Source: PALSA-1180 sp964624625 (GTDB lineage Bacteria > Oederibacteriota > Muellerivitia > Muellerivitales > Muellerivitaceae). From it: DNA of 64,000 nt. Below, in pieces: positions 25,091 through 34,094 of the stretch. A program made the position numbers and the translations under genes. The notes beneath the pieces are model-generated. The model saw only the letters and a list, made by a program, of their open reading frames with translations, was not told the origin of the DNA and searched no databases. Numbering within the stretch: the stretch's first letter is position 1; each line of letters begins with the position of its first letter. The stretch is taken from assembly GCA_964624625.1 (NCBI GenBank), contig CAZUXW010000002.1:38211-102210 (forward strand). The letters run 5' to 3'.

Positions 25091-25769
25091 AGTTGGTTTT
25101 GTACTTCTGGATTTTGGCGTGCAGGTCCTGCAGTTCTTCCTCGGTGGGCTCGACGGTCAAGCCTTCCAACTCCGAAACCTGGTTATAAACATCAAACAGG
25201 ATGGACCAAAGCTCTTCCTGCGAGAACTTCGTCTTGGTCATAAAATACTGGAGGAACAGTTGAAAGCGGATGCTGCTTTCATATAGATTCACGCATTGGA
25301 TGCCCGACAAGTCCCCGCTCACCAGCGAGAAGGACTGCAGCACCGTCTCCACCTCGTCGATCACTTTTTTCAACAGGACCCGGAGCTCGATATTCTGGAT
25401 GGCGTCGTAATAAATGGTGTCGAACTGGTCGTGGGTGAGCCCCGCCCTGGTGGTGTTGTCGAATTTCTGGAAAATTTCCTTGTAGTTTTTCCCGCCCTGT
25501 TGGAGCCTTTGGACCAGCCCCACCAGGTAGGCCACTTGGGGGAGAAAATTCTTCCGGTCAATTTCCTTGATCGTGGCCAATTCATGGATGTATTGGATGT
25601 AATCGTAGGTGCTTTTGGCGCAAAAAAGGAAGGCCGCCCCCAGGGCCGGGACCATTTCCTCGGGGGCCTTGGCCGCCCGCAATTGCCTCAGAGCCTTGGC
25701 CTCAAAATCTTCCGCGGGTTTCCAGGTCTTGGCGCTCTCTAAAAATTGTTCCGCCGTGATTTCTTCCAT
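25089..25769 (-). CDS. conserved-looking helical protein of unknown function
   Basis: A 226-residue soluble, mostly helical, acidic protein with no signal peptide or Cys motif (a single pair of isolated cysteines). It starts M-E-E-I-T-A-E-Q-F-L-E-S-A-K and ends Lys-rich. Tyr and Gln are frequent in the middle (T-Y-D-Y-I-Q-Y-I-H). I do not recognise the family. Codon use and length suggest a real gene. It converges with the MBL hydrolase and is followed on the same strand, upstream, by the PHP gene 149 bases away. Confidence 0.75.
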   Translation of the reverse strand: MEEITAEQFLESAKTWKPAEDFEAKALRQLRAAKAPEEMVPALGAAFLFCAKSTYDYIQYIHELATIKEIDRKNFLPQVAYLVGLVQRLQQGGKNYKEIFQKFDNTTRAGLTHDQFDTIYYDAIQNIELRVLLKKVIDEVETVLQSFSLVSGDLSGIQCVNLYESSIRFQLFLQYFMTKTKFSQEELWSILFDVYNQVSELEGLTVEPTEEELQDLHAKIQKYKTN

Positions 25770-25789
25770 ATAAACCTCAACTTCATTTT

Positions 25790-25921
25790 AACCATCCAGG
25801 AGCCAATGGCACCAAGTAAATCTTAAATTAAAAAAAACCACCTTGAATTTCTAAAAATCCACCTTTTTCAAATCATAAACCAAGGATCTATTTTGGAGTT
25901 CTTAGTGTCCTTAGTGGTTAA
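25790..25921. repeat. degenerate TTCACCAC-type element R10 (CTTAGTG class)
   Basis: The right arm CTTAGTGTCCTTAGTGGTTAA (25901-25921) is a clear family member. The left side AACCATCCAGG ... GGCACCAAG (from 25790) is a decayed partner. Between two minus-strand genes; it overlaps the PHP stop codon. Confidence 0.55.
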
Positions 25922-26769
25922 TGGGCCTTTTTTGTCCGCTTGATTCTATCCCGCAATTTCTCGAGAAAAATATAGGGGGGGCGGCCATGGCCCAATTGAA
26001 TGCCGGGCTTGTGATCTCCGTGGAAATCACTTCCCCCGGTAGTCAAAAGGCCGAACTGTTCCGCCAATTGGGTAAACCTCCATTGGGATTCGGCATCCTG
26101 GTCCGGATGCACCACCTCAAGCCCATCCAACCCGATGGCGGCCAATTCCCCTACCTTCGCCTCCAGGTCCATTCCTTGTAGCTTCATTTGGATGGGATGG
26201 GCGGCCACCGCGACGCCGCCGGACTCGTGGATCATTTCAACGCAATCCCTCGCGGACCAAGCCGCCTTGGGGACATAAGCGGGGCCGCCCTTGGTGAGGT
26301 ACCGATCAAAAGCCTCGGCGTAGGATTTCACGTAGCCCTTGGCTTCCATCGCCTTGGCGATATGGGGCCGGCCCAGCTGGCCTTGGGCCCCCGCGATTGC
26401 CCGCACTTCTTCCAAGGCCAGGGGCATTCCCAAGGCCTTGAGCCTTTCCAATATCAGGGGATTACGCTCTTCCCGGGCCTTTTGGAATTTCTCAAGTTTT
26501 GCACGGATGGGCCCCTCGCAGTCAAACCCATAGCCCAGGATATGGAGGGTCCCGGGATTAAATTGCGCGGAAAGCTCCACTCCCGCGATCGCCTCCAAAC
26601 CCAGCCTTTGGGCCTCGGCTGCCAATTCCCCGATCCCCGAAACCGTGTCATGGTCCGTCAGGGCAACCGCGTCCACGCCTTGGGACTTGGCGAGCCTGGC
26701 CAACTCCCCTGGGTCAACCGTCCCGTCCGAATGGCGGGTGTGGGTATGCAAATCCGCGATGGTTTTCAT
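25918..26769 (-). CDS. PHP-domain phosphoesterase (YciV/RNase AM-like)
   Basis: A 283-residue PHP-fold metal-dependent phosphoesterase. Motifs: D-L-H-T-H-T-R-H-S-D-G-T at residues 6-17, L-T-D-H-D-T near 37, G-V-E-L-S near 64, a G-R-P-H-I-A block near 135, V-A-A-H-P near 190 and G-G-S-D-F-H-G near 245. This is the arrangement of the YciV/TrpH family, which cleaves 3',5'-nucleoside bisphosphates and trims 5' ends of RNA in E. coli. The strong match makes this the likely role. Minus strand, 30 bases after the YfhO-like gene, probably the same operon as cysC. Confidence 0.9.
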   Translation of the reverse strand: MKTIADLHTHTRHSDGTVDPGELARLAKSQGVDAVALTDHDTVSGIGELAAEAQRLGLEAIAGVELSAQFNPGTLHILGYGFDCEGPIRAKLEKFQKAREERNPLILERLKALGMPLALEEVRAIAGAQGQLGRPHIAKAMEAKGYVKSYAEAFDRYLTKGGPAYVPKAAWSARDCVEMIHESGGVAVAAHPIQMKLQGMDLEAKVGELAAIGLDGLEVVHPDQDAESQWRFTQLAEQFGLLTTGGSDFHGDHKPGIQLGHGRPPYIFLEKLRDRIKRTKKAH

Positions 26770-26799
26770 GGTTCCCTCTTTCGTGTCATTATAAATCTT

Positions 26800-29091
26800 T
26801 TAAGAGGCCCGACGGTGGCGGGCATATTCACGCCGGGCCAGGAGCAGGAAGAACCATAGGGAAACCAGCGTTATCCATTTGCCCGCCCGAAAGGCCTGGG
26901 GTTGGTATTCCATGACAAAATGATGATTTCCCGCCTTCAAGGGGACGGCCCTTTGAAAACCGTTGGCCGGCCCCAGGCTATATTCCCCGGTCGATTCCGT
27001 TGAGAAGGGCCGGGCTTTCCAATCCCGGCTGTAATTGTCCGTCATCACTAAAATCGCCGGTTTGGAAAGGGTGGCTTGAACCTCAATCAGGTCCGTGGAG
27101 CGGTCCGTGATCAATACTTGGTTTTTCGATTTTCCCTTTGTCATTTCCATCCCCGGATCCGTTTCCAACAACACCTCCTCGCTCCAGTCAAAACCCGGAC
27201 TGGAAGCCTTTCGGAGCGCTTCCGCTTTTGGCAAAACTTCCCAACGGTCGGCCAGGAAAGCCCTCGGCGCTTCTTTTAGATGAAGCCTTTCCACCCTCAG
27301 GGTTCCCGATTCTTCCGTAAAATGATACCGGAGCCTCAACAGTCCTAAGGCCTGGGGAAATTCACGGAAGGTAAAGCGCTGCAGGAAGGCGTCGTTGGGA
27401 TCGCAATGCTGCGTCAAAGCGACAAAGGCCGCGAAGCGGGAGGGAATGACCGGATCCTCCCCCCAGATGTCGCTGCCGGAGGTGGATAGGGCGTAGGAAT
27501 TGCCCATTAAAATCCTGTAGTCTCCCGGAGCCTGGCGGTAGACCTTCTCCATTTGACCGACTTTTTCGGTGTAGGCTTGGTAGGAAAAAAACGGCAGGTT
27601 GTTTTTGGCGAAACAAAAAAGCTCCAGACCGGCCAGGAAAATAAACCCGAACCGCAAGAAGGGAACCTTTGGGGTGAAATAAGAAAGCATGCTGAGCAGG
27701 CCCAGCATTATGCCGCAGATCAAAAGGCTGCCTTCCATGGAGCCGGCGTGATCCGCGAATTTATGGCGGAACTTTTCCGCCCCCAGGTAAGGCGCGGCGG
27801 CAAAAGAGAGGACTAGGATCAAGACCGCCCCCGAACCCCAAGCCAAAGGCTTCACCAATCCCCGGGCCGATTTTGGATTTTTCAGGATCTGATCCAGGGC
27901 CAGGGCGGCTAGGACCGACAGAAAAAGCGTGATGAAAATATTAAACTTGCTCACCCCTCGAAAATTTCCAAACAGGGGAAAGTACTTATAAAAAAGGATA
28001 AAAACCGGCGTTCTTTTTCCAACCGCTAAAACCGTTAAAAACAACGCCAGCCATCCCAGGATTTTTTTCTGGGGGTGGTCCGACAAAGGGAACGAAAAAA
28101 CCGCCAGGATAAATCCGGTTAAACTGACGAACGTCGCGCCTTCCCAGTAAAAACCCCCTCCCCAATAGTGGTCCCAACTCCCGAAAAAATCCGGGGCCAA
28201 AAGGCACCAGAGCCTCTCCGGCGTCATATCGGCGATATCCACGATATCAATGGGCAGTTTCTGGCCCCGGAGGCTGTCCCAGGCCGCGTCCCAGCCAGCG
28301 CCCAATTGAACCGCCGTCAAGAGAGCCGCGCCCAACCCCATCATGGTCAGTCCCCCAATAAACGAGGCCTTCCTTTCAACCTTCGAAAGGGTAAGGATCA
28401 CGTAAAAACCACCGACCATAACCGTATCATAGGCGTATTGAACATGCCCGGAGAGGATTTGAAGGGCCAGGGCGGAGCTCCCCAATAGAATCCAGCCGGC
28501 CGTTCTTTTTTCCCGGTAGCCGTCCATCGCCATGAAGATGAGGGGAATCCAAACCATGCTGCAGAGATTGGGCAGATGGCCCGGGACGATATGTAAAAAG
28601 TAGGCCCCTCCCAACATTGTCATCAAAGCCCCGAGGAGGGCGGATTCGGGCCGGGAACCGCGCTGGACAATCCAAAGATAAGTGAACCAACCCATCCCAA
28701 AAACGTGAAGGGCTATGCAGGTGTTGATGGCAAAAGGCATGGGAAAGGCCATGAAGAGCCAATTCGGCGGATAAAGAAGCGCTGATTGGAAATCCCCGAA
28801 AAAAGGGGCACCGCAAAGCATCTGGGGATTCCAAAGGGCCAAGTGTCCTTTTTTGAGTTCCTCAAAAGCGAACTGGCGCCAGCCGATAAAATCCTGGGTC
28901 ATATCCTCGCTGAGCTTGGACAAGACCAGGCCGGTTCGGGGATCGAGAAAATTCCAGAAGAGGACCACCGTCGCCAATAACAAGAAGCCCGCGGCGGAAC
29001 CGGCGTTGAGGGCCCGGAAGGGATTTGAATTCGGTTGAGGCGGGAGGTTCAACTGGGGACTGTCGACTGCGGACCGCGGACTGCCGTTCAA
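26800..29091 (-). CDS. YfhO-like polytopic membrane protein (GT-C-type fold)
   Basis: A 763-residue inner-membrane protein with about 12-13 membrane segments followed by a periplasmic-type domain (about residues 500-720) and one final membrane segment. L-W-N-P-Q-M-L-C-G-A-P-F-F-G near residue 85 with L-L-Y-P-P-N-W-L-F is the usual opening of YfhO-type proteins, proposed glycosyltransferases of cell-envelope polymers. The start is uncertain: the TTG at 29091 overlaps the cysC stop, no ribosome site is seen, and a stutter repeat is translated in the first 12 residues. The true start may be a little downstream (TTG near 29055). Confidence 0.82.
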   Translation of the reverse strand: MNGSPRSAVDSPQLNLPPQPNSNPFRALNAGSAAGFLLLATVVLFWNFLDPRTGLVLSKLSEDMTQDFIGWRQFAFEELKKGHLALWNPQMLCGAPFFGDFQSALLYPPNWLFMAFPMPFAINTCIALHVFGMGWFTYLWIVQRGSRPESALLGALMTMLGGAYFLHIVPGHLPNLCSMVWIPLIFMAMDGYREKRTAGWILLGSSALALQILSGHVQYAYDTVMVGGFYVILTLSKVERKASFIGGLTMMGLGAALLTAVQLGAGWDAAWDSLRGQKLPIDIVDIADMTPERLWCLLAPDFFGSWDHYWGGGFYWEGATFVSLTGFILAVFSFPLSDHPQKKILGWLALFLTVLAVGKRTPVFILFYKYFPLFGNFRGVSKFNIFITLFLSVLAALALDQILKNPKSARGLVKPLAWGSGAVLILVLSFAAAPYLGAEKFRHKFADHAGSMEGSLLICGIMLGLLSMLSYFTPKVPFLRFGFIFLAGLELFCFAKNNLPFFSYQAYTEKVGQMEKVYRQAPGDYRILMGNSYALSTSGSDIWGEDPVIPSRFAAFVALTQHCDPNDAFLQRFTFREFPQALGLLRLRYHFTEESGTLRVERLHLKEAPRAFLADRWEVLPKAEALRKASSPGFDWSEEVLLETDPGMEMTKGKSKNQVLITDRSTDLIEVQATLSKPAILVMTDNYSRDWKARPFSTESTGEYSLGPANGFQRAVPLKAGNHHFVMEYQPQAFRAGKWITLVSLWFFLLLARREYARHRRAS
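29057..29086. repeat. GACTGTCGACTGCGGAC stutter repeat
   Basis: Run of the near-repeated word GGACTG / GACTGC with the form GGACTGTCGACTGCGGAC then CGCGGACTGCCG. It lies between the cysC stop and the first convincing codons of the YfhO-like gene. Short (30 bases), not an inverted repeat. Confidence 0.65.
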
Positions 29092-29627
29092 ATGTATCCC
29101 AGTTCCGCGAGTTTGGCCAGGACCTTCTCAACGCTTTCCTCGACGGTTTCCTTGTCCGTATGGCAAACCACCTCCGGATTTCCCGGAGGCTCGTAAGGGT
29201 CGTCCACTCCCGTGAATCCCTTGATCTCGCCCGCGGCGGCCTTTTGGTAGAGGCCCTTCACGTCGCGCTGGGCGCAGACCTCCACCGGGCAGCGGGTATA
29301 AACCTCCACGAAATTCCCAATGAGGCGGCGGTTGTGTTCCCTGGCCGCGCGGTAGGGCGAGATCACGGAGGCCACGGCGGCAACGCCGTGGCGGGTCAAA
29401 AGCTGGCAGACGAACCCGACCCTTTTGATATTCTCGTCCCGGTCCTCGCGGGAAAAACCCAGACCTTTGGAGAGATTCGTGCGGACCACGTCCCCGTCTA
29501 AAACTTCAACCGGGACCCCAGAGCGCTGAAGTTTTAAGGCCACCCTTTCGGAAATGGTGGATTTTCCCGAGCCCGAGAGGCCGGTGAACCAAAGGGTGAA
29601 TCCTTTTTGTTTTTTCAAGTCGCTCAT
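29088..29627 (-). CDS. cysC: adenylyl-sulfate kinase CysC
   Basis: Phosphorylates adenosine 5'-phosphosulfate to PAPS. A stand-alone enzyme of 179 residues. The Walker A is G-L-S-G-S-G-K-S-T (residues 16-24), followed by the family blocks L-D-G-D-V-V-R-T-N-L, G-L-G-F-S-R-E-D-R-D-E-N, S-P-Y-R-A-A-R and F-T-G-V-D-D-P-Y-E-P-P. All residues for APS binding appear intact. No ATP sulfurylase (cysND or sat) or PAPS reductase is in the window. The only visible PAPS user is the sulfotransferase at 1250. Divergent from mdh. Confidence 0.96.
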   Translation of the reverse strand: MSDLKKQKGFTLWFTGLSGSGKSTISERVALKLQRSGVPVEVLDGDVVRTNLSKGLGFSREDRDENIKRVGFVCQLLTRHGVAAVASVISPYRAAREHNRRLIGNFVEVYTRCPVEVCAQRDVKGLYQKAAAGEIKGFTGVDDPYEPPGNPEVVCHTDKETVEESVEKVLAKLAELGYI

Positions 29628-29825
29628 CGAAGATCTCCTGAAGGAATGACCTCAAACTAACGGGGGCACCGGATTAAGTCAAGCGGAGGTGGCTCCCCCA
29701 TATTAATAGTATGAGGCGCCACATAGACATCAAAGTTTGATTTAAGTAAACTACTCCTCGCCCAAAGCTGTTTTGAGCGCTTCGTTCATAGGTTTTAACT
29801 TAATCATTAAGTCCCAGGAGGATTT

Positions 29826-30761
29826 ATGTCCAGCCAACGTCCCAAAATCACCGTCGTCGGAGCCGGTAATGTCGGAGCCTCTTGCGCCGCTTGGATGGCG
29901 GAACGGGACCTGGGGAATATCGTCCTTTTGGATATTCCCGCCACGAAGGACATGCCCAAGGGCAAGGCTCTCGACATGCTCCAGGTCGGTCCCATCTCCG
30001 GCTTTAATTCCCATTTGGTGGGAACCACGGATTACGCCGATACGGCCGGTTCCGACGTCTGTGTCATTACCGCGGGCGTTCCCCGCAAACCCGGCATGAG
30101 CCGCGAGGACCTGGTGGCCATCAACCAGGGCATCGTGGCGGACGTAACGAAAAAAATCGTGGCTTCCTCGCCCAACGTTATCCTGATCATCGTCACCAAC
30201 CCCCTGGACACCATGTGCTCCGTGGCTTACAAGGCCTCGGGCCTTCCCAAACACCGCGTCATCGGCCAGGCCGGCGTCCTGGACTCGGCCCGCATGAGGG
30301 CCTTCCTCGCCCAAGCGGCCGACGTGGCGGTGCAAAACGTGAACGCTTCCGTCATCGGCGGCCACGGCGACGAAATGGTGCCCTTGGTCCGCTACTGCAA
30401 TATCGCCGGCATCCCCATTACGAACATCCTCAAGGCCGACCAGGTAGAGGCCATTGTGGAACGCACCCGCAAGGGCGGCGGCGAGTTGGTTAACCTCCTG
30501 GGCGTGTCCGCCTGGCTGGCGCCGGGCGCCGCGGCCGGTTCCATGGTCGAGGCCATCCTGAAGGATTCCAAGCTGGTGGTCCCCTGTTCTTGTTTCCTGG
30601 AGGGCGAATACGGCCTGAAGGACATGTATTTCGGGGTCTATGCCAAACTTAGCCGCAAGGGTTTGGAGATGATTATCGAGGTTCCCTTGAATGATGAGGA
30701 AAAGGCCATGGTGAAAAAATCGGCCGACCTGATCAAAGAAACGATGAAAGCATTAAAATAA
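29826..30761 (+). CDS. mdh: malate dehydrogenase (LDH-like type)
   Basis: NAD-dependent malate/oxaloacetate interconversion in the TCA cycle, 311 residues, cytoplasmic. The nucleotide-binding G-A-G-N-V-G is at residues 12-17, the first substrate Arg lies in T-A-G-V-P-R-K-P-G-M-S-R, the second in the D-S-A-R-M-R stretch, and the catalytic His in V-I-G-G-H-G-D-E-M-V-P. The Arg of the 90s loop fits malate rather than lactate specificity. The size and motifs fit the LDH-like (type III) Mdh of many non-enteric bacteria. A strong AGGAGG ribosome site. A lipoprotein follows 76 bases downstream. Confidence 0.95.
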   Translation: MSSQRPKITVVGAGNVGASCAAWMAERDLGNIVLLDIPATKDMPKGKALDMLQVGPISGFNSHLVGTTDYADTAGSDVCVITAGVPRKPGMSREDLVAINQGIVADVTKKIVASSPNVILIIVTNPLDTMCSVAYKASGLPKHRVIGQAGVLDSARMRAFLAQAADVAVQNVNASVIGGHGDEMVPLVRYCNIAGIPITNILKADQVEAIVERTRKGGGELVNLLGVSAWLAPGAAAGSMVEAILKDSKLVVPCSCFLEGEYGLKDMYFGVYAKLSRKGLEMIIEVPLNDEEKAMVKKSADLIKETMKALK

Positions 30762-30837
30762 AGGCCGGCCCTAGCGGGGCCCCCAAAGGGCCCTGGCGAC
30801 CGCGCCTTACCACTTTTCGGGCCCGAGCAAGGATCCC

Positions 30838-31563
30838 ATGAAGCGCATTGAAAGAATATTCAAGCCGCGGAAACCATTTCCAACTTTTCGTTTATGGGTT
30901 CTTTGCCTGTTATTTTCCCCTCTTCTCTGTTCCTGCGCTTCCATCGGCCGGGAATTCCAAATGCAGGATGTAAATCAAATCTTTGTCAAAAAAACCAAGA
31001 TGAATGAGGTGAGGGCTTTGCTGGGAAACCCCCTGGCGGAAATTGATGTCGCGACGCGGGGTTATAAAAGGATGCATTTCGGGGACGAGACTACCGCCAC
31101 CATCTGGCGTTACCTCTATGCCGCCGGCTCCGTCCTGGGGGCCAATTCGAAATTCATCCAAATCGAGTTCGATGACGAGGGAAAAGTGGCGGATTACAGT
31201 TTCACCAGCAGTTTTGCCAAGGACAAGATGCTGGTCCCAAAGGACAATGAAAGGGATTTCGATATTTTCCTGGCCAGGAAAAAAATTATCCCTCAAAAGA
31301 CAACCCAAGCCCAAGTGTCCGGGCTTTTAGGAAAAAGCACTAAAGAAGTGATGATCAACAAGCCCGGTACAAAAATAAGGTGGGTTTACGACTACACCAA
31401 GGAAATTGACCATAAGGGAGACATGGTCACTCCCAACCTCCTGGGAAACAAAGAAATTTTCGGGAAAAACCTCTCGATTGATTTCAACGCGGAGGGAATC
31501 GTCACCGACATCAGGGGTGAAAGTGACTTTCCCGAGGACAAGGACAAGTTTTTTGTTAAATAA
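30838..31563 (+). CDS. lipoprotein with two BamE/SmpA-like repeats
   Basis: A 241-residue predicted lipoprotein. The N-terminus is basic, then hydrophobic residues 19-30 and a lipobox L-L-C-S-C with lipidated Cys33. The mature part appears to carry two OmlA/BamE-like units: one with T-K-M-N-E-V-R-A-L-L-G-N-P near residue 52 and a second with T-T-Q-A-Q-V-S-G-L-L-G-K-S near 155; each is followed by beta strands. BamE-like domains act in outer-membrane assembly, but a role here is inference. Second in a possible mdh transcript. Confidence 0.72.
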   Translation: MKRIERIFKPRKPFPTFRLWVLCLLFSPLLCSCASIGREFQMQDVNQIFVKKTKMNEVRALLGNPLAEIDVATRGYKRMHFGDETTATIWRYLYAAGSVLGANSKFIQIEFDDEGKVADYSFTSSFAKDKMLVPKDNERDFDIFLARKKIIPQKTTQAQVSGLLGKSTKEVMINKPGTKIRWVYDYTKEIDHKGDMVTPNLLGNKEIFGKNLSIDFNAEGIVTDIRGESDFPEDKDKFFVK

Positions 31564-31633
31564 AATCCGTCCCCTGAACCCGTTTTAATAACTGCCCTAT
31601 CTTCAAAAATTCCATCCGGCTGGCAGGTGACCT

Positions 31634-32959
31634 TTGGGGGATTCCCGGCGTTTAAAAATCCTGGCCTTTCTGACTCTCGCTTTTCTTCTGCGTTTTATCT
31701 TCGGCCTCTATTGCCCGCCCGTCACCGCTTCAGAGGATTACGTCCAAACCTACGTGATCGGGCTTAAAAGCTACACCACCCACAGCTGGCCGTATTATGG
31801 ACCCGACGTCCAGGGGCCGGAGACTTCCTTTAAAACCCAAATTCCTGGCGCTTTGGAGGGCCTGCTGATCGCACTTCCCCTCGCGGTTTGGCCCGTCCCC
31901 GAGTCTCCCTATTTATTTCTCAACCTCCTCTCCTTTCTGGCTTTGACGTTTTTCGGCTGGTACTGCTGCAAAAGGCTGCCGGGCTTTTCCCCTTGGTTTA
32001 TTTTTACCTGGATCTACATCGCTCCCTGGAACACCCACTATTCCACCCAAGTCATTAATCCTTCCTACGCGTTTTTAGGAAGCGTTCTTTTCTTTATTGG
32101 TTTTATGGAAACCATTCCCGCCTTAACCCTCCAGGCCATCCGTTCCCCGTGGGCCAATACCATGATGGGCTTCGGGCTTTTCTGGGTCATGCAATTGCAC
32201 ATGTCCTGGGTGGCCTTTCTTCCATTCCTTTTGTTCTCCCTCTTTTTCCAATGGAAGGCCGGTTCCCTTCCCCAAGCCCTGGGATTCAATCTTCTGGGAG
32301 CCCTTCCCATGCTGGCCCTCTTGGTCCCGACCTATCTGGTATACGGCTTCAGCAGCGGAAAGGACGTCCATGGGTTTGTCTCGGGACTTAACTGGGATAA
32401 CGCCATGGATGTGGTTGGAACCTTGGCGCGCTATCTTTCCATCGCCAGTTTTGAGATGCCCCGGTTCGTGGCAGAACATACCAGGCAGAGGCTTGATTAT
32501 TTCTTCGCATCGCCTTGGCTGCTCGTGCCGGGCCTCTTCCTTTGGTTGGCCGGCTATTTCCAGCCGGCCGCCATGGTGGTGCTTTGGTTTTTCAAGGACC
32601 ATCCCAGGAGGGATTGGCCGGTCCTCCAACGGCTGATGGCCGGCACCTTTTTACTCCTCTATTTTTGTTTTCTATTCACGCCGGATATGGCCGCTTCCTT
32701 CAGGGTGCTTTTGCTTTTTCCCGTCGTGATGCTTTATTCCCTTTATTGCTGGGACTTCCTCGCGGCAAAAAGCCATGCTTGGAGGGTTTTGGGAGTCCTC
32801 TTTATCCTGGCGGGGGTTTATTTTCAAATCGGTTACACGGTTAAAAATATCGAGGCCCACAATTCTGTTTATTCCCAAAACCGCGACCTTACGGTCAAGG
32901 CCATTGAGGCCAAGGATTTCAGGATTCTGGCAGGCAGAAGGCCGGGAAGCCTCTACTGA
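31634..32959 (+). CDS. polytopic membrane protein, possible GT-C-type glycosyltransferase
   Basis: A 441-residue protein with about 11 membrane segments. The first external loop contains S-E-D-Y-V-Q-T-Y-V-I-G-L-K-S-Y, acidic residues where GT-C enzymes put their catalytic Asp/Glu, so a lipid-linked sugar transferase is plausible. No certain domain match can be made by eye. The start is unclear: the frame opens at TTG 31634, with no good ribosome site and no ATG near. It is in the same direction as the lipoprotein, 70 bases downstream. Confidence 0.65.
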   Translation: MGDSRRLKILAFLTLAFLLRFIFGLYCPPVTASEDYVQTYVIGLKSYTTHSWPYYGPDVQGPETSFKTQIPGALEGLLIALPLAVWPVPESPYLFLNLLSFLALTFFGWYCCKRLPGFSPWFIFTWIYIAPWNTHYSTQVINPSYAFLGSVLFFIGFMETIPALTLQAIRSPWANTMMGFGLFWVMQLHMSWVAFLPFLLFSLFFQWKAGSLPQALGFNLLGALPMLALLVPTYLVYGFSSGKDVHGFVSGLNWDNAMDVVGTLARYLSIASFEMPRFVAEHTRQRLDYFFASPWLLVPGLFLWLAGYFQPAAMVVLWFFKDHPRRDWPVLQRLMAGTFLLLYFCFLFTPDMAASFRVLLLFPVVMLYSLYCWDFLAAKSHAWRVLGVLFILAGVYFQIGYTVKNIEAHNSVYSQNRDLTVKAIEAKDFRILAGRRPGSLY

Positions 32960-33071
32960 TGAAAGGCAGGTTCCGGTAACAAGGTTTCAGGTTCCAACCA
33001 AGAATAAAAATATCATGCGTTAGGTTGCCGTATTTATAATTTAATGATACTTGGGCCCCGGCGCCTTGGAC

Positions 33072-34094
33072 CTAATGTCGTTGGAGTAGTTCCAGCATTT
33101 TCCGGTCGACTTGATGGCCGTCGATCTCCTCATAAACCACGTCGGACCTTTTGCTGTCCAGGGGGCCGAAATCACCCCGAAAATTCCAGAGGGCCCAGCC
33201 CCACCCCGCCTCTTGCCATAGCTCCAATTGGTCCCTCATCCAAGCCATGACCACCGAATGGGGCGTTTGGTTGTAAGCGCCCCACTCTCCCACGAAAATT
33301 CCGGCGCCCTGGAGTTCCAATTCCTTCCAGGGATCAATCCACTTCCGTTTGAGCCAGGCTCGGTCAAATATTTCCGTTCCCGATTTCATCGGCCAGGCGG
33401 GAGGGGAAAAATGGACCCCGTCCGTGAACCAGGGAGCCTTATAGTGGCTGATTTCCATGGGCTGGTACCCCCGGGTGGCTTGGGCGACTTTGAGGGGAAT
33501 CAACTCCCGCACAGGCCTGGTCCCCACATCCGTTCCGTCGGCGATGATGAGCCTTTGGGGATCCTCTTTTCGGATGGCCCCCGCCATTTTTTCCACGAAC
33601 CGGGCGTAGGTGGGATTATCCACGCCGTTGGGTTCATTAATCAGATCGAAGCTTATTTTGGAGTTGGGAATCCCTCGGTACCTTCTGGCGAGAAAGGCCC
33701 AATGGGCGGCGCAAATTTCCTGCGTGGCCGGGTCCTTCCAAAGGTCACCCTGTTCCCGAGGAAGATTGATGCAATAGCCGGGAGCCCGGTGGATATTGAG
33801 GCAGGCGTGAAGCCCATAGAGGCCGGCCCAATCCACCGCCTGGTCCAGGTCCCCAAAGGCATCCGGATTGATCCTATTCCAATCCCCCTCCTTGATCCAT
33901 AGCCGGTAATCCATGGGAAATCGGACAAAATTAAAACCCCAATCCGAGATCCTCCGGAAATCCCACTCCTGGAAAACTCCGAAAGTTGGTTGGTGGAGGG
34001 AGTACTTTCCCAGCAGGTTAAAACCCCGCCAACGCGGTAATTGGGTTGGGGAAGGCTCCGGCGGGATTACGCCGGGATTTTTCACGGGGGTCAA
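33072..34094 (-). CDS. glycoside hydrolase family 5 (cellulase-like) protein
   Basis: A 340-residue (beta/alpha)8 glycosidase. The acid/base Glu154 is in L-I-N-E-P-N-G and the nucleophile Glu270 in F-V-G-E-W-G-A-Y-N. Other GH5 residues include F-N-F-V-R-F-P-M-D near 50 and the H-R-A-P-G-Y stretch. No signal peptide is visible, so unless the start is wrong the enzyme is cytoplasmic, which is unusual for a beta-glucanase. It starts with TTG overlapping the pilZ stop (TTGA), indicating coupled translation. The substrate is a beta-1,4- or 1,3-glucan or a glycoside (not resolved). Confidence 0.85.
   Translation of the reverse strand: MTPVKNPGVIPPEPSPTQLPRWRGFNLLGKYSLHQPTFGVFQEWDFRRISDWGFNFVRFPMDYRLWIKEGDWNRINPDAFGDLDQAVDWAGLYGLHACLNIHRAPGYCINLPREQGDLWKDPATQEICAAHWAFLARRYRGIPNSKISFDLINEPNGVDNPTYARFVEKMAGAIRKEDPQRLIIADGTDVGTRPVRELIPLKVAQATRGYQPMEISHYKAPWFTDGVHFSPPAWPMKSGTEIFDRAWLKRKWIDPWKELELQGAGIFVGEWGAYNQTPHSVVMAWMRDQLELWQEAGWGWALWNFRGDFGPLDSKRSDVVYEEIDGHQVDRKMLELLQRH

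Noticed and set aside
30770..30800. G+C-rich hairpin after mdh (GGGGCCCCCAAAGGGCCC)
   Set aside because: No T run and poor symmetry; not a convincing terminator.
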